The position numbers and the translations under genes were made by a program. Positions 21,905-34,524 of a DNA stretch of 64,000 nt are shown here, piece by piece. Below the pieces are notes generated by a model. It was not told the DNA's origin and did not search any database. It saw nothing but the letters and a program-made list of their open reading frames with translations. Each line of letters begins with the position of its first letter. The stretch's first letter is position 1. Source of the DNA: Fusarium oxysporum f. sp. lycopersici 4287 (taxonomy: Eukaryota; Ascomycota; Sordariomycetes; Hypocreales; Nectriaceae); NCBI RefSeq assembly GCF_000149955.1, contig NC_030991.1, forward strand, positions 729,942 to 793,941. Reading direction: 5' to 3'.

Positions 21905-24830
21905 ATGACCTCGCCTGATTCCTGCTTCGACATTTCCGACAGCGGCTTCGGGTCCGCTGCCGAATCAACACCCTGCCCGACGCCGTATCCTATTGTCAGA
22001 TATTAAGGTGAATTGTGTATATTTCTTGATCCTTTCGCAATCGAAGGACCATTGAGACCTTATATCTTTGACTGGTTCCTTCTAGGACTTGAGTCCTAGA
22101 AAGTCCTAGATGAAAGTCCTACGATCTAAGTTTAGGGCTTCAAACTTTAATCCTGAACCTTAATCCTGAAGTTGAGGGTGAACCCTCCAATATTCAACAC
22201 CTATCCGTCCAACCTCGACCCCTGTCTCGACTCTAAGGACCTCTTCCGTAAGCGGTGAACAGTACGAATAAACGCTCTGGAGGCATTTCCCAGGCTGGGC
22301 GTTCTCTGAGCGAGCCAGGGAGACGCGTTGCTGGGCCTGGCAATTTGGATATGACATCCAAAAGGAAGACGCCCGCAGATGGATATGCCGAGCGTGCATT
22401 CGCAAGAATAATCCACATCCACGACATTTCAAAGCTGATGGTATTCATAACGCGTACAATCATCTGTTCAACGACCACGGGATTCCCGCGTCCGCCTGGA
22501 ATGACCCAAGGAACTGCTGAAAAGAAGGCGAATTCTAAGGGCAGAAAGCCCCCGGGGCAGCGGACTCGCTGAATCCATGAAGCTCGATCTACACGACCCC
22601 CGAGAACAAGCGATTGCAAATGACTTCATCAAAGGCTTCGACAAGGAACACTTCCGGAGGCTTCTGATCGATTGGATCGTGGCCAAGAATCACTCCTTTT
22701 CAATTGCCGAGGAGGCAGAACTCCATGCTATCTTCGATTACTTGAACCCGTTAGTTTCGGCACGTAAAGCCAATATTACCCACACAACTGTTCGAGAAAA
22801 GATCGTCGCCGCATTCGAACAACACAAGCAGAAGGTGATAGAGGTCTTGGGCAAGGCGCCTGGCCTTATCCACATCTCCTTCGACGGCTGGCGGTCTGGA
22901 AACCGATACGCCCTATATGGCACATGTTGCTTTTTTAGGGACGAAAACAATAAGCCTTGCAAGATTACGCTTGGGCCCCCCGAAGTTAGCGCCAGGCACA
23001 CTGGGCCTAATATCGCCGCAGAAATCCTCGACGTAATTGAATCGTATCAGATCCAAGACAAGATTGGCTATTTCACGCTTGACAACGCGAAAAACAATGC
23101 CATGGAGATTATTGGTGGAGAGCTCGGCTTCGTTGGGGCCTCCAGGCGAGGACGCTGTTTTGGGCATACCTTGAACCTCTCCGCCAAAGCCATTCTATTT
23201 GGGCACGATGCTGACGCTTTTGAGCGGCGGATATCAAGCGTAGGGCCCCTTACCGAAGCAGAACATTTGATTTGGCGCAAGAAGGGACCAGCAGGCAAAC
23301 TGCACAATCTTGTGGTAGCTATCCACAGATCTGACTTGTTGACTGGCATGCTTCGCAATATTCAACAAGAAGCCTTCAACAAGTCATGTGGCCCAAAACT
23401 CAACGCCAGGAAGCCATTGGATGTTATTTTGGACAACGATACGAGGTGGCTGTCACAGTTATACATGATACGACGAGCTCTACTGCTTCGCGACTATATC
23501 GAACGACTCATTGCCCACCATCGAATCGACTTCGAACAGCAGAACAAGGCCAAGAGGGGCGGTCCTAAGAAGCCACTCACATTGCCCTTTATTTGCCAGC
23601 CAGAGAACCAGCTATCCGACAAGGACTGGGAGGTGGTCGAAATATTTGCGCAAATACTTAGTTACTACGAAGCCATGATCAAAATGATAGAAGGCGACGG
23701 CCAGATCCGCAAGCGGAAGCGTGGGTGGACTGGGTCATATGGTAATATTTGGGACGTTATTCAAGGCTTTGAATTTCTTCCTCGAGCAACTTGAACGTTT
23801 TAAGGACATCGCGAAGGGACTTCCCTGATACTGAACACTTCAGGATCAACATCAATTTAGGCTGGCCAGAAGTTGAATGAGTACTATGAGATATTGAGTG
23901 AGACGCCCATCTACTACGCTGGCCTGGCGCTCCATCCGGCATACCGATGGAAATGGTTTGAATGCAACTGGACTGACCGCCCTGAGTGGATTGACGAGGC
24001 GAAAAACATGGTTCACGATGTCTGGCGTTTTGAGTATCGGGAGGCCGCGTTGCCTGACAGAAGCAACCAGCCGTTGAGCCAGTTCACAAGCAGCGGAAGA
24101 CTTCGGACAATCCGTTTCAGTAATACCTTGAACGAAACCGCTACACAGCGCCAGAAACAGGTCATGGTGGCCTCACGCCAGGCGAAGACGAATACCTGCA
24201 TTGGATTACGCACTGCGAAAGTGGTGATGGCTCCATCAACGATCCTCTCGCTTACTGGCACGAGAAGCGATTCAAGTATCCAAACTTATCGCGAATGGCG
24301 CTTGATTTTCTCACGATACAACCAATGTCTGCTGAGTGTGAGCGTCTTTTCTCAGCAGCAGGTCGGATGGTGAACCCTCTCCGCCACCAACTTGAAGCCC
24401 AGATTATCGGGATGTGCCAGGTATTGCGTTCATGGCTGAGGGCTGGTATTATTCATGAATTAGATCCCTTCTTTATCTCGGTAGACGAAGAAAAAGTCGA
24501 CCTCGAATTAGCTCAGATGTCGGATCAACAGCTTGAAGGATGGGCAACAAAGTGGCTCACTCAGGTGGTGGGCGTTCAAGACGACATAGGAGCCCGTTGG
24601 GGATAAGGTCTGACTCGGAAGTTGGAATAAGGGACCTACGTGGGCAAGGGCTTCGGGAATAGCGTCACCATCATGGCATCAAGAATAGAGGCACTTGCCA
24701 ATCCACCAAATCCACCAAATCCACGATAGCTTCCAGTGGATCCACGATACTGAGATATTCAGTGGATTATGATCTACCCACTCCACTCGAGCTGCTAGTG
24801 GATTGAGTGGAGTGGCTTTCAACCCTGTCT
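21905..24830 (+). mobile_element. hAT transposon B, decayed
   Basis: Related to element A but clearly diverged. The right end near 24700-24826 is dense in TCCAC/GTGGA words and finishes GGAGTGGCTTTCAACCCTG. The inverse, starting CAGGGTTGAAAGCCACTCC, was not found on the left, so the left boundary is uncertain; a short frame MTSPDSCFDISDSGFGS at 21905 may be the original N terminus. Confidence 0.7.
22370..24606 (+). pseudogene. hAT-family transposase B, frameshifted
   Basis: A BED finger is readable at 22377-22490 (WICRACIRKNNPHPRHF, NAYNHLFNDHG). It is followed in another frame by the long core 22577-23794: LIHISFDGWRSGNRYALYG, DKIGYFTLDNAKNNAM, RCFGHTLNLSAKAIL, LDNDTRWLSQLYMIRRALL. The frame is lost after IWDVIQGFEF (near 23780), resumes at LNEYYEILSETPIYYAGLAL (23873-24050), and is lost again before the dimerisation block RMALDFLTIQPMSAECERLF (24295-24606). 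At least three lesions make it a pseudogene. Confidence 0.83.
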
Positions 24831-24849
24831 ATGGCTGTCGAGTAACGTG

Positions 24850-25490
24850 GTTCTACATACATGAGGTCCCGGTGGTGGACCGAGGTGGACAGGATTGGAC
24901 CGAGATGCTGTCTTGTGGGTCCTGGACCAAATGATCTGACAAGGATGGACCGAGAGGTTTGGGTTTCGGTCCATGTCTTGGTGTTTCCTTGGTTGCGTGT
25001 GATTGGATGAATCTGTGGGGTACACGTGACGTAACCGCGAGGGTCATAACAGTTGCGGCCTGGGCTTTGGCATCGTTGTTTTGCTAATGGTTTCGTGTGT
25101 GGCTTGAGTGAGTAGTGGAGGGGGTTTCCTGAGCGACTTTTTAGCTCTGCAGCGGCAACTCCTCCGGCGGCGACTGGCGGCTGGTCGTGTATGGGGTAAT
25201 GCTGTTGCGGTTGGAGGCCCGATTTACCTGGAAAGGAGAATAAAATCACATGCAAGAATAAGAGGAGTCTGCCTGGGGCTTTCGAGATAAACTTTCTAGA
25301 TCAGACCATAAAAAGGCCAAAGCCAGTGGAGGACCAAAGTCACAGCGTAGGAATGCCAGCTAAAAATTCAAAACATTTTACCCTGATATAATTAAACTCG
25401 AAGCTGAATATTATGATATAAATCCGGCTATTACATGCTTCGTACATTTTGGAATCATAAATCAGATCTAATTATGAAATAGCCAACCAA
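24850..25490. other. No supported gene
   Basis: Between the hAT B end and the RING gene. Short frames on both strands lack motifs; AT-rich from 25350. Confidence 0.5.
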
Positions 25491-25492
25491 TT

Positions 25493-26097
25493 ATGACGAC
25501 ATTGAATAATTCACGACCGAGCCAAGATGATCAAATCCCAAAGCATCCAATCGATGGGTGGCTCCAATGGCTTCCCATAATCATTATTATCGTGGTTTTT
25601 CTTATCTTGGATTTTCTTTTCATGTACGACTCCGCCGTGCCCCGGTCCACAGATAAGAGCATATGGTACCAGAGCTAATGATAAGGAAGGATTGCATTCA
25701 GAGTCCTTAGTAATAACCCGCTCGCGAGCTCAGAGGATTACGAGGGTGATTTGCAACGGCTAGACTCAATAGCTCCGCCGCGGACGTATAAGCAAGTAAC
25801 AACAGAGATGGAAATCGAAGGCCCAGGAGAACATTCAGCCTGGCCTGACGCGCTTATTATCTGGTAAGTGATTCCAAGTAATAGAGAGTTTCATTCTCAA
25901 ATTAACTGTCCTTATTATATAGCGTTATATGCTTGGAACCGATGGCGGATAGTGATATCGTCCGTCGGTTACCGTGTGGGCATACCTTTCATTCGAGTTG
26001 CATTACTCCATGGTACCTGGGGCGACATTATACCTGCCCCTTGTGCATAGCAGACTTCAGGCCATCTGAGCCTGCACATGTCAGAATAGACAGATGA
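25493..26097 (+). CDS. Small membrane-anchored RING-H2 protein, copy 1
   Basis: Three exons give an intact 155-residue protein: 25493-25623, 25702-25863 and 25923-26097, with GT-AG introns of 78 and 59 bp, both phase 2. Exon 1 supplies a single membrane helix (WLPIIIIIVVFLILDFLF). Exon 2 is an acidic linker (DYEGDLQRLDSIAPPRTY). Exon 3 is a RING-H2 finger: CVICLEPMADSDIVRRLPCG, HTFHSSCITPWYLGRHYTCP and LC, the C3H2C3 pattern. The first zinc Cys codon is split by intron 2. RING-H2 proteins of this layout act as E3 ubiquitin ligases at membranes; the substrate is unknown. It is a paralogue of the gene at 61284-61981, sharing intron phases and the motif SIAPP/AIAPP in the linker. Confidence 0.85.
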
Positions 26098-26193
26098 AAA
26101 GCCCAATGCGTAGGGGTTCACCAATGTCGAGTCATTATGACCTCACGAACCTTTGTCCCCAGGATTTTTCCCTGTGGCGTAACGATTTGTCTA

Positions 26194-28050
26194 ACGTATC
26201 TGACCACCACTCCGCCCACCCCCCCACACCGCCCATTTGGTGATAGTCTCAACACCACAACAGCTATCGATGATGCGTGCACTTTATTTTGCCAATTATG
26301 CATCAAAAAAATCCAAATTTTCAGAATAGCTTCATTTATCATGGATCGTGAATTGAGAATTTCCAGAGCAATTTCTGAGGCCTCTACGAGGGGCGTTCGC
26401 GGTGCAGCTAAGTGGGAGACCATGCCGAGGTCGACTTTAAGGGATCGGATCGGTGGCGCGCAACCGACGCGTTTACAACACCAAAAATACCTCTCGCTGA
26501 CGCCGCAACAGGAACAGTAACTCATTGACCTTATATTAATACGAGAAAAGTATTCCCAGCCGTTATTAAAGAAGAAGATCCATGAATATGCCCAGCATCT
26601 TGCTGAATTGAACGGCTGTGGAAGTCATCTAGGGAAAAATTGGGTAAACCGATTCTTCAAACGGCATAACAGCGTTATGTTGAAGCCATCACGACTTATT
26701 TCGGTCGCAAGGAAGAAGTCTGTTACAGAAGAGGGACCGAGGGAGTATTATGAGGGACTCAGGCGTCTTGTTATTGACTTATCAATTGGTACAGCCCGTA
26801 TGCACAACCTCGACCAGACTGGAGTCCAAGAAGGGGAAACTATAGCCGGCATAGTAGCTGGAACGGTCCTGACGAGCTCGTCAGAGAAGATACAGTCAGA
26901 CGCTTCCGCTTGGATCTCGATATTAGAGACAATATCTGCTGATGGTCGCCGACTGACCCCAATGGTAATATTTATAGGATTATCGCTATAGGGATAGTAT
27001 TTTCCAAGGGATATACCGGATTGGAAGTTCACTTGCAGCAAGAAAGGCTGGTCTAATACAGAAATATTACTACGGTAGTTCTACGACATTTATCTGCCCA
27101 AGACTCATCCAAAGACCCATCTTCCTGGCGACTATTAGTCCCCAATCAACATAAGACTCATATAAGTCCCGTCTTCATAAAGAAGGCAATGATAAACAAG
27201 GTATGGCTTAATTAGCTGCCGTCGTACTCGTCACATATCACTCAACCGCTGGACCTTGGTCTTTTTTCCCCGTTAAAAAGATACTATCGAGAAGAGACAG
27301 CTGGAATGGAGACCTACGAAGCGACATCAAATAGACAGAAACACATCTTCGTATAGGCATATAAAATAGCTTCTAAGAAAGCCTTCAGTCCAGAGAACAT
27401 CCGACAGGCGTTTCAAGCATCAGGGATATACCCAGTCGATATTAATCAAGCTATAAAGAGGTTAAAGCCCAAAGAGCATCGCAGACCGACTTTTCAGCCT
27501 CCCACAACACCACCAATCACGGTTAAAGTCGATCGCGATATCTTCAATACGCCCTAGTCAAGCCGCGATATAGAAAGACTACTCCAACGGGTCGATTAGT
27601 CGTCAGGGAATGCTGAAAGGGACGTCAGAATGATCCTACGGAAGGCAGGAAAGTCACTGGACCAAAGAGGTGCGTCTACAGTCTTCCAGGAGCAAAAAAT
27701 CGCCGTACAGAAAGCTCAAATAGCTGGTCTTAAGCCGTCAGGCCGTTGCAAGGTCAATTGGGACCCGAACAAGGCTTTTCCTCACGTTGATAATCTTGTT
27801 ATAGCGAAGGACCGGTCCGAGATGAACACTTGGAAGTTAAATGACGAAGCCGCGGCGGAAAATCGTCCGCCGAAGCGGAGAAAAAAGCAGTCGGTTGAGC
27901 AAGAGGTTTTTAGTCAATACCCAAAATCTTAATTGAATTGAAGCTATTTTCATAATTTGAGAATTAATCTACATAATGTGTTGGAACGGAAATGAAGCTA
28001 TCGCAGGTGGGGCGGTGTGGAGGGGTGGGCGGAGTGGTGGTCAGATACGT
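26194..28050 (+). mobile_element. pogo/Fot1-like transposon, copy 1, with intact TIRs
   Basis: The left end reads ACGTATCTGACCACCACTCC then GCCCACCCCCCCACACCGCC. The right end (about 28010-28050) is its inverse complement with one visible change. Both ends are flanked by TA (26192-26193 and 28051-28052), the target duplication of Tc1/mariner-pogo elements. The 1857-bp length is normal for the Fot1/pogo group. The transposase inside is interrupted. Confidence 0.9.
26341..27932 (+). pseudogene. pogo-type DDE transposase, interrupted
   Basis: It starts MDRELRISRAISEASTRGVR, a psq-type helix-turn-helix with WETMPRSTLRDRIGG, followed by a stop at 26518. The CENP-B-type HTH continues in frame 26521-26990 (NGCGSHLGKNWVNRFFKRHN) with the first catalytic region NLDQTGVQEGE. 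A stop at 26989 is followed by degraded sequence through 27560. The Lys/Arg-rich C-terminal tail is open at 27630-27932. Several stops and shifts mean no active enzyme. Intact TIRs suggest it could still be moved by a related enzyme. Confidence 0.8.
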
Positions 28051-28191
28051 TAGCTTGAAGGCTATTCTTCAAGTTTTCAACGTCCTATCTACGGCGGCTG
28101 AAGCAAAGTCCGCTTTTATAAGACGGGGTGTTTGGTGTTTAGTGTAAGTAGGTTAGTAAGAGTAAGTAGGTGTGATTCTTGCAATCTGGTT

Positions 28192-30693
28192 TCAGTATTG
28201 TGTGTCGAGTCGGCCTGTGGCCATTGCAAAGCGTATAGTTGCATGGACTGCCTGCATGTTTGGCGTCCACTTTGCGTCATCTGATGGTGATTTTCCTCCT
28301 AGGTAGAACGAGAGGTTTCCTCTCAATGTCTCCGTGCACTGCAACATTTCAGTCCTATGCGCTGTCCATTTCGTGCATCGAAAGAGAAAGTGCTCTACTG
28401 TCTCTATCGCTTGCCCGCATACGCATTGCTGTGACACTGCTACTCTGCCTGATCCGGAAGAGGTACCCGTTCAGTCTGGCCATGTCTGTCCTAAGCTGTG
28501 ATAGCACGCTGGTTTCTCTCCTTGATAAGTCATCATAGAGCAGTCGGGTGTGCTTGCCTGGGAGTGCAGCATCGACCTTCTTTGAAAACCTCCCGACGTT
28601 ATCTGGTAGCTGTTTCCTAGTACGCTGACTCGATCAAGTTATGTTCAGGGTCGTCGATCGCATTCGGGGAAACTTCCGAGCTGGGACGGCACCGTCTTGG
28701 CTTGCACTTCGCGCCTCATTCTTAGCCATTTTCAGGAGCCTGTGTTCAGCACCGATGGGCATCCATACGACAGCTACCACGTTTCCCTTAAGCCTCAATA
28801 CATTGATAGAATCATATATGCATCCAACATACTCTTGACCCGACTGCTGGCGACGGTTTCGGACCATGAGCACGGCGGCTTTGCTAGCCAACAGTGCCAC
28901 GCTTCGATACTCAAGGTCGGGTAAGTGTTTCAACGTGTAAGCCATCGCTGCTAGTTGTCCGGAAAATGGGTTCTGCTCCGTCCTCATGCCGAGCGTGAAA
29001 GAAAAGCGCTCAAGCTTCGGTCCTCCTCGCACCAAGGCAGGGATCTCGATGACCCCGCCGACTCCGACTACCCCATTCCGCGCCGAACTGCTCACTGCAG
29101 CACGTACCGCCCATCCTAGGTCTGCTTGCGTTGTCCCCGAACTATCCCCTTCATCCACTATAGTTTGCACCCGTTCTACCCAGGGTGCCAACGTGAAAGG
29201 GTTGATCGTTTCTAGTTCTTCCATCGGGATATTACTTATTCTAGCGATGCACGAAACAGCGAGAAGACTCGGTGCTTAACAGAGGGCCAGATCTCTTTCC
29301 AGACTACGACGGGTAGTCCGTCCTCGCCAGGTGCTTCCCACGACTTTGCGGCGAAAAGCTGTCGTTCCACCTCCTCCAGAGTAATATCCGGCATGACGAT
29401 GGCGGCTCCGCGCTGAGGTCGCTCCTCTTCCTCTTCGATGTGCTCCGGCAATGGGGTAAAAAAGGTGGCCAGCATCTCATCAGCCTGTTCGATGTTGTTG
29501 GTTGTGCATGTGCCGTCGGCCCTTGCAAGTTGGGGTACTTTGACAAATGCTGTATCATCTCCAGATTTGAGGTACTTTGCTGCCTTCCAGACGTTGTCGT
29601 TGTCAGCTAGAAACTCATTCCAGTGCGTCTTCTTCTGCTGTCTGATGGCATCGTGGTATTGCTTTGCTGCTCCTCTGGCCGTCTCCTCAAGCTCTTGACA
29701 ATCCCATCCTGCTCGCCTCAATATTCTAGCGCGATTTCTCCAGTGTGTGTATATGTGCCGGAGTTGCGTGAGGTCTGAGGTCCACCAGCGTTTTGCATAG
29801 GGTGACGGCTTAGCTCTGGGTGTCAGAGCGTGAACCGCTTCTAGCGCCACTGTCATAAGCCTGTCAGTCTTCTGCTATACAGTACCTTCCTCCAGGGTAG
29901 ACTCTAATGCTGCGGCAATTCGAACGTTGATTTCCTTCCATGGTGCGTTCTTGAGCTTGGGGCACCGGGACGGAGACGTCAACTCCGTCTGAATAGCACG
30001 ATGATCAGATCCGTGCTCTGTACCGTGTATCATACACTTGATAGTCAAAGACGCTAGATCTGCGGAAGCGAGGACCAGGTCGACTGTTGTCTCAAAATCT
30101 CCATCATTCTACGTCTTCGTTCCTCTCGGGAGCAGGCTGATAAGATCAAACTCATTTATAAGATTGATAATCTGATCCGCTTCGCCTTGCCTCGTCAAGG
30201 ATATGTTGTCTCCTCCCCATAGCTGGTCGTGTCGGTTGAAGTCTCTGACAACTACCCCGTCCACCAGTCTACCAGCTTGTTCTCTTACGTCTGAGATGAC
30301 CTGGCGCAAAGCGTTGCAAGTGCCTTGTAAAGCTTGGGTGTCTCCTCCTGACACGTAAACCGAAACAACCAGAACCAGCCGCTCAGGGAGTCGCAAGATG
30401 GCTGCCGTCATATCTGCTGTCTCAATCGGTATCTGCTCCGCCTCCACATCCTTGTTTACCCATAACATGCTTCGGATAGGCCATCTGCCCTCTCTCCAAA
30501 CTGTGGGGACCATCTTAACCCATCTGGAGTGCCCCATTGGGACCGTTAGTAGCTTGCCGTCCTTTTGGTGTGCTTGGGGCTCTTGGATCGCTATCACTGT
30601 GTATTCTTGTAGTTGTTTATCGTTCATGAGGCTCTCATGTACCGTATCCTGCTTTCTCACATTCAGTTGAATCACCTGCAACGACTTACTCAT
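28192..30693 (-). pseudogene. LINE A ORF2: endonuclease, RNase H, RT core deleted
   Basis: The frame starts [17 protein letters not shown], an APE-type endonuclease start, with IAIQEPQ and [12 protein letters not shown], where the usual Gly of GDFN is Arg. Stops lie at 30109 (TKT-stop where copy B has TKTW, a TGG-to-TAG change) and near 29872. The region up to [16 protein letters not shown] matches LINE copy B just before its RT palm. The next readable piece (28634-29224) is already the RNase H region (VGVGGVIEI, QNPFSGQLAAMAYTLKHLP). About 450 residues holding the F-x-D-D box are therefore missing. The last piece (28192-28437) has CVCGQAIETVEHFLFRC, the C-terminal Cys-His motif of LINEs. Confidence 0.85.
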
Positions 30694-30734
30694 GCCGCTT
30701 GTGGTGAAGTTTCAGGCAATTTATACTGAATGAC

Positions 30735-31997
30735 TCATGCGGACCGCTGCAGAGAGCACTTGGGTATCTGTGCCTGGCACTCACTGTGATGGTGGCCCTC
30801 GGCGGCGCACCTTGCACACACTCGATTCTTACTGCACGAGAATGCCTTGTGACCTAGCTCTTGGCAGTTATAGCATTGTTCCGGTCCAGTGGTCTGCTCA
30901 AATACACTCGTTTATGCCGATTCACCTGCGACGAAAAAGTAGCGTTCCTGCAGTAGCCTCTTGGCATCGGTACTCTTAGTTAAGTAGACTACCATGGGTC
31001 CATATGACTTGGGGTTGACCTTCCGGCTCAGCCAGGCTACCTTGGCAATCTGGACTTCATTCTCCTGGTTTAAGGTTTCTATTGCTCCGGGGAGGATGTT
31101 AAACTCCTAGTCAAAGACGGCCATACGATTCATGCTATCAACTTTGATAGGATATAGTTGATCCCGAAGGACTCTTGCACCTGGAGCTTTCCTGTTTTCG
31201 AGGATGGCCTTGATCTTTTGTATTTCTTCTTCGTTCCTACCTAGAATCCTAAGGCGGTTGGCATTCCGTCCATCTCTGGTCACTGCGACGCATCGCCAGC
31301 GAGATTGGTCACTCGACTGTTGCATCTCCTGCTCCACGGTCTTACGAATCATTGTTGGTGTAACGTCTCCAAGATGGCCTTCAGCAACTCTGGATGTGTC
31401 GACTGTGCAGAACACCGGTTCCGGAGTTGCCGATCGGGCTGCAGACGAAGATTGACTGGACATGCTGGTGGATGTCATCCTGGCTGCGTCTGCATACGAT
31501 TGAACCGACGACCGTGGTGTTTCAGTCTTGTTCAGCATATCTAGCTGTAGTCGAGTCTGCTCCAGCTCGCCGCAAACCTGGGTGAGCTGGTCTAGGACTT
31601 GCGATAATTCTTGTGCCATCTGGGCCGTGGCCCTAGCGACTTCCTCGGCCATGCGATCACTGAGCTTGGTGAACTCGAGCTGAAACTCGGCCTTCATCGC
31701 TTCGATTTTCTTGTTCAAGTCCTGCTCTAGTAGTTGCTTCAAGCTCTGGACTGCCTCGACCATACCACCAGCTGACTTGGGGGCAGCCTGCTTCCGAGCT
31801 CGGTTCTGTCCCAGAGCTCCCTCACTGGTCTCACCTTCCTCCTGCCATTCCATATCGCCATTTTGCTGCTCCATCTCCAATACCTTCGTCGTCCTGACCC
31901 TCTTCCGCTGAGGGTGATGATATCCCCCGCCCGAACCATCCGGATCGTCTCCCATGACGATGATGACGTCTGATGCAGGGTTCGCAACACCAGACAT
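30735..31997 (-). pseudogene. LINE A ORF1, gag-like nucleic-acid-binding protein with two stops
   Basis: The 421-codon frame starts MSGVANPASDVIIVMGDDPD. It has a basic patch, a long Gln/Leu coiled-coil-like stretch (residues about 80-155), a Ser-rich hinge and an RRM-like region (WRCVAVTRDGRNANRLRILG). Two adjacent CCHC knuckles sit near the end (CYNCQELGHKAFSC and CARCAAEGHHHSEC). In-frame stops at 31107 (TAG) and 30912 (TAA) break it. ORF1 proteins coat LINE RNA; this copy cannot make a full-length one. Confidence 0.85.
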
Positions 31998-32368
31998 CCA
32001 CCAAGGGCCTGAATCTCCGCCAGGCAGTCATCAGGATTTTTTAAAGTGATAAATAGGATGAATAGAAGGTATTTTAAAAAGAAGATCGTTTTTCCCAAAT
32101 TTAGCTACTACATGGTATACAGCTAGACTACTAACGCAGTTTGTTTCCTGAGGCCGTGAAGATCATGCCTACCCTGCTACAGATTGATTATCATTCTTGA
32201 CGGTTCCTTGACCCACACTTTGCCTCCTTTTGCTTCAGTAGTTAGCATACGCTCCGGGGAAAGTCTCTTGAACAACCTCCATAGCTAGCCATGCCTAAGA
32301 AAACCAAGTATCCGCATCAAAAGCCGTCATCGTTCCCGTAACCTCAACTCTAGTCCAACCGAATGATG

Positions 32369-33414
32369 TCACACGTGGCTACTGGGTTCTCCACCCACGC
32401 AAACTATCAGTTTGCCTCTAGTTCTCCCCTCTTTCAGGCTTGCATAACCCCTGCCAGCATCCTCTAGGTCAAACTCTTCTTCGACCATGGGCCTTACCCT
32501 TCTATCTCGGATCCAACCGGCGATCTGTGCGTAATCTTTTGGATTTGCTGTTACCGAGTGGTATTTGAACACACGCTTCCCACCACCCATCCATCTGGGT
32601 AACAAATGAATACTCAGAAGAGACTTTAAGGTCTGGTATTGTAGTGGTAAGCCCACACAAACATATCTTCCTTGGGGTTTGAAATAATGATGACACTGCC
32701 AGTACAGGTCCGCATTCGTAAAGACTGTGTCGAGTATGAGGTCGAACTGGACTTCACTTTGCTTCAGAACTTCCACTGGACCCTGGGACATGTAGTAAAT
32801 AGTTTCGTCAGATCCAAGGCCCCGGCAAAAGTCGGCATTGGATGCTGAGCAGATGGTTGTGACGTGAGAACAGCCCAGAGCTTTGGCTATTTGAACTGCA
32901 AAGACGCCAACACCTCCGCTACCACCGTTTATGAGGACCCTGTCTCCTCGTCTTACGAACGGCATGAGACATTGTAACGCGGTTGTGCCACAGATGCCGA
33001 CACATGCTGCTTCTCTGAGGGATACGCCGTCAGGCAAAGCAGCGATTCCGGCTTCCCCCACCACGACATATTCTGCCAAAGTGCCTCCAGTGGGTAATTT
33101 AGTTCTACCGAGAACGCGTTGGCCGGGGCTGAAGTTATCAAGCGTGGTGGAAACAATCGTGCCGGAAAGTCAAGCCCGGGCGTGACGGGCTTAGTGAACA
33201 AGATGCTGCCTAGAGGCATTTCGGCCACTTTGTAGTCGAAATGGTTGAGAGATGCGTATGCTACCTTGACGAGTGTGTGACCTTTTGGTAGGCAGTGAGC
33301 GGATCTAGGAAGCTTTGCATCCGCGACTATCTTGAGGTTCTTTTCGATGCCACCTTTGATTGAGCGCCATTGCGCAGCTCGCATAGTTTGTGGGAGGGCG
33401 ATAGTTGACGCCAT
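32369..33414 (-). pseudogene. Medium-chain quinone oxidoreductase-like reductase with a one-base frameshift
   Basis: The minus strand starts MASTIALPQTMRAAQWRSIK, the usual N terminus of zinc-independent MDR reductases (ADH-like GroES fold). It runs to KPVTPGLDFP and is then out of frame. The continuation GTIVSTTLDNFSPGQRVLG, then AEYVVVGEAGIAALPDGVS, is in the next frame. The junction at about 33161-33166 needs one extra base. Downstream are the nucleotide-binding motif INGGSGGVGVFAVQIAKALG and a complete C terminus. No zinc-ligand cysteines are present, as expected for NADPH:quinone reductase or YIM1/RTN4IP1-like members. Everything except the single base is intact, so a sequencing error is a real alternative. 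Confidence 0.85.
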
Positions 33415-34524
33415 CTCTGCGGAGTTTGGTGAGAAATCGATTCGTGAAGTTCGTGAACTGCTGAGGTCATAAGGCTATGAACTTGGTGAATTTTGGTTTG
33501 GAGGGTAACTTATACGGCACTCTTCTCTCCGCAGATGCCCGGAGATAACATGGTGGTGTCGTGCTGACCAACGCGAGCTAATTGGCGAACACTTGTTCAA
33601 GCTGAGGATTAGACTGTGTGTCTCAAGGTGATCTGTTAAGCTTAATTTGTAGAAAATCGTCACAGTTAACACATGGGTGCGTCATCAGTAACAAATGCTT
33701 CAACGTTCTTTGCTCGGTGTGGTCTGATTTCTTTTTTTTTTCTTTTTGTTCTTTTTTAATAAACTTGCTGATGACGGGGAAAGTGCGTAACAAAGTAAAG
33801 CTTAGTGAGCCAGACTAAAAAATATTCCTCATAATGATTTAAACAAACCTAAAGCAGATTGGAAGTAAGTGAATAACAAGTGGAAAGGCTGTGGTGGAAT
33901 TGAGTAGTTGATTGGTATTGGCCCATGGCAAATCCATATTCGTCGACCTGAACGATGAACATGGGATGTGTATTACTTGAGTAGGGCCTAGATACCGGCC
34001 ACCCCGTGCTTTCTTTCACACCGTAGGTGCCCCTCTTTGACAGACTGATCAAAGAATCAATTCGACAATCAGTAACATCACCACATTCTGGTTCACACTT
34101 GGATACACTCACAAGCTTAGTTGGCTCGCCCCGCCCCGCGGCATGAGTCAACGAGTAATATTGCCCACTTGGCGTAATTTTGTCGCGTCAAGGATAACCT
34201 CCCCTGGAATCATCTTCAAGGTGCACAGCGGCCGCCGGACTTTCAGGTGGCCGCGCAAGGCCTCCTAGAAAAAGCGTCGGGATGGTTTGCGGCAACATGT
34301 AGATTTCTCATATCTTCTCGAGCTTTTAGTTACGGCTCGCCCCTCAAACACTCTCGCACTTAGTTACGGCGTCTGAACCTGTCACCACTACGCGCTCGGA
34401 TGTTGCTCGAAGCTCGCTCGATAAGGAGGAATTGCTGAGTTGCATCACAGAACGCCACGAACCAGGCGCAACAATCAGACCAGGTCAGTTGGAGAAGTCA
34501 ACTCAATCAGGTTTCTCAATCACG
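33415..34524. other. No supported gene
   Basis: Upstream region of the reductase and of the basic-protein ORF. A T-rich run lies at 33732-33758. No motif-bearing frame seen. Confidence 0.5.

Larger units (their letters stand above)
28125..32010 (-). mobile_element. Non-LTR retrotransposon (LINE) copy A, internally deleted
   Basis: Read on the minus strand it has ORF1 with a zinc-knuckle C terminus, then ORF2 with APE endonuclease, the start of the RT region, an RNase H domain and a C-terminal zinc motif. The catalytic RT core is missing between about 29236 and 29224. The 3' end, near 28125-28190, has CTTAC/CTAAC-rich sequence. The layout fits fungal LINEs with RNase H (Tad/I-like group; exact clade not determined). 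The pogo element ends only about 75 bp away. Confidence 0.85.
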